Below the pieces are notes generated by a model that did not search any database, was not told where the DNA came from, and saw nothing but the letters and a program-made list of their open reading frames with translations. Of a stretch of 64,000 bases of DNA, positions 62,842 to 64,000 are shown piece by piece; position 1 is the first letter of the stretch; the number at the start of each line of letters is the position of its first letter. The position numbers and the translations under genes were made by a program. Source of the DNA: G965216255 sp965216255 (GTDB lineage Bacteria; Bacteroidota; Rhodothermia; Rhodothermales; Bin80); assembly GCA_965216255.1 (NCBI GenBank), contig OZ244148.1:3782001-3846000 (forward strand). Direction: 5' to 3'.

Positions 62842-64000
62842 TCACGCCTCATCGTCAGCTGCGCTGCCAAGCGAGGACAGCACGCTGCCCATGAGGTCGC
62901 TGTAGGTGGCAGCTTCGTTGTTTTCCAGCTCCTTCCCTACCAGCGAATGCTGGTGGAGTCCCTCTAGAACAAACTCCATAGCGGAGGCGCACGCCGCGTC
63001 AGATGCCGGGTGAACGCTCTGCCGTACGAGGGCGCATAGCCCGTCAATCTCGCGGAGCCGGCTGGAATACTTCTTGTCTGGCATATCAGGATCGACAGCC
63101 ACCGAATTGTTTTCGGCGAACCATTCGAGGATGCGGCTGTAGGTACTGCGGCCCTCACCCTTCTGCGAGGGGTCCGGAAAATATCGGGCAAATATGGCTT
63201 TGACGGCCCGCCCGGTCAGGAGTCGGGCCACGTTTTGTGCACCTTCACGCTCGCCTTCATATACCAGTTCCACTTTGCCGGTGATGGCAGCTTCCATATG
63301 CAAGAGGTCGCTTATGCGTACAACCGTGCTGGATTCACCGTTGAGTAGTGCGCGGCGCTCTGCCGTGGACACCAGTGCTTCCAGCGCGGAGCGGGTCATG
63401 CGCGCCGACACCCCCGACTTCTGGTCCACATATTCGCTGTCACGGGCTTCGAATGCGATTTGCTCGATGATCTCCCTGAAGAAATGCGGCACCGCTACCT
63501 CTGGCCCGGAGCCGGAACGTTGCTCCCACGCTTCCTGGCGGGTGATTTCGATACCGATCTCAATCGTCTTCGGGTAGTGGGTAATGATCTGGCTGTCCAG
63601 CCTGTCTTTAAGAGGCGTAATGATGTTGCCCCGATGGGTATAGTCCTCGGGATTGGCCGAAAACACCATCAGAACATCCAGCGGAAAGCGTATGTTGAAT
63701 CCCCGGATCTGTATGTCTTGCTCCTCCAGGATGTTGAGCAGCCCCACCTGGATGCGGCTCTGAAGATCTGGCAGCTCGTTTATGGCGAATACTCCGCGGT
63801 TGGTTCTGGGAATGATACCATAGTGTATTACCTCTTCGTCGGCATACGTCAGGCGGTTGTGGGCGGCCTTGATGGGGTCGATGTCGCCGATTAGGTCGGC
63901 GATCGATGTGTCCGGAGTGGCCAGCTTCTCGCCATAGCGCTCCGAGCGGTGGATCCAGGCCACCGGAGTATCCTCGCTCATTCGGGCAACAAGGTCGCGG
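62842..64000 (-). CDS. AAA+ ATPase of the magnesium chelatase (ChlI) type, 5' end outside window
   Basis: At least 385 residues; the frame is open to base 64000 (RDLVARMSEDTPVAWIH). The region in view has Walker B-type NRGVFAINELPDLQSRIQVG, NILEEQDIQIRGF, the sensor VFSANPEDYTHRG and the arginine finger RLDSQIITHYP. The Walker A lies upstream, beyond the edge. In this lineage such proteins are usually encoded with a VWA partner; the partner is not visible. Function not assigned beyond ATPase. Confidence 0.75.
   Translation of the reverse strand, partial: RDLVARMSEDTPVAWIHRSERYGEKLATPDTSIADLIGDIDPIKAAHNRLTYADEEVIHYGIIPRTNRGVFAINELPDLQSRIQVGLLNILEEQDIQIRGFNIRFPLDVLMVFSANPEDYTHRGNIITPLKDRLDSQIITHYPKTIEIGIEITRQEAWEQRSGSGPEVAVPHFFREIIEQIAFEARDSEYVDQKSGVSARMTRSALEALVSTAERRALLNGESSTVVRISDLLHMEAAITGKVELVYEGEREGAQNVARLLTGRAVKAIFARYFPDPSQKGEGRSTYSRILEWFAENNSVAVDPDMPDKKYSSRLREIDGLCALVRQSVHPASDAACASAMEFVLEGLHQHSLVGKELENNEAATYSDLMGSVLSSLGSAADDEA

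Overview
The window looks like chromosome from a Gram-negative member of the Bacteroidota/Rhodothermota side of the tree. The evidence is a TonB-dependent receptor paired with a DUF4249-like lipoprotein, FG-GAP/VCBS secreted proteins (one ending in a type IX-style C-terminal sorting domain), a FloA flotillin, an ATP-type PEP carboxykinase and a fused amidohydrolase-DUF2911 protein. Phylum is an inference; no rRNA or tRNA gene was seen. The sequence alternates compact housekeeping operons with accessory blocks full of decayed transposons.

Region by region: 1-626 holds transposase remnants. 967-4276 is a minus-strand partner-switching module (SpoIIE-type phosphatase, RsbW-like kinase, RsbV-like antagonist). 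4587-6373 is a frameshifted IS1634-type transposase. 6740-21691 is mostly housekeeping: M20 peptidase, DUF58, pyrR-pyrB, a molybdenum hydroxylase operon (CoxS, form II-like CoxL, CoxM, CoxD) with a divergent XdhC, then pckA and an acyl-CoA ligase on the other strand, then CoxE. 21700-31080 is an accessory graveyard: decayed MobC and relaxase, a dead lipoprotein, an IS3 element, the tail of a pentapeptide protein, an intact AAA ATPase beside an integrase stub, IS1634/IS66/IS21 debris including a transposase chimera, and a DNA methylase relic. 31356-45489 is core again: moaC behind a structured leader, floA, a long minus-strand run (uvrB, rpmE, deoA, pspA, coiled-coil protein, CorC-like), and a three-gene secreted-protein operon.

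The most notable structure is 45947-57110. It is an 11.2-kb segment whose two outer ends are matching IS66-type termini (same first 18 bases, inverted). It is flanked by the same 8 bases, GTGCTTGA, at 45939-45946 and 57111-57118. The flanks are the two halves of one CAP-domain lipoprotein gene, so this reads as a composite, IS66-bounded island that landed in that gene. Its cargo is an ABC-2 exporter pair, a decayed TnpB, an IS110, an FRG-domain gene, two small genes with near-identical leaders, and a cytochrome P450.

After the island come ilvE, a glycosyltransferase, the DUF4249-like lipoprotein and the TonB receptor in one minus-strand run, a small membrane protein, and the start-truncated AAA ATPase of the magnesium chelatase type at the right edge.
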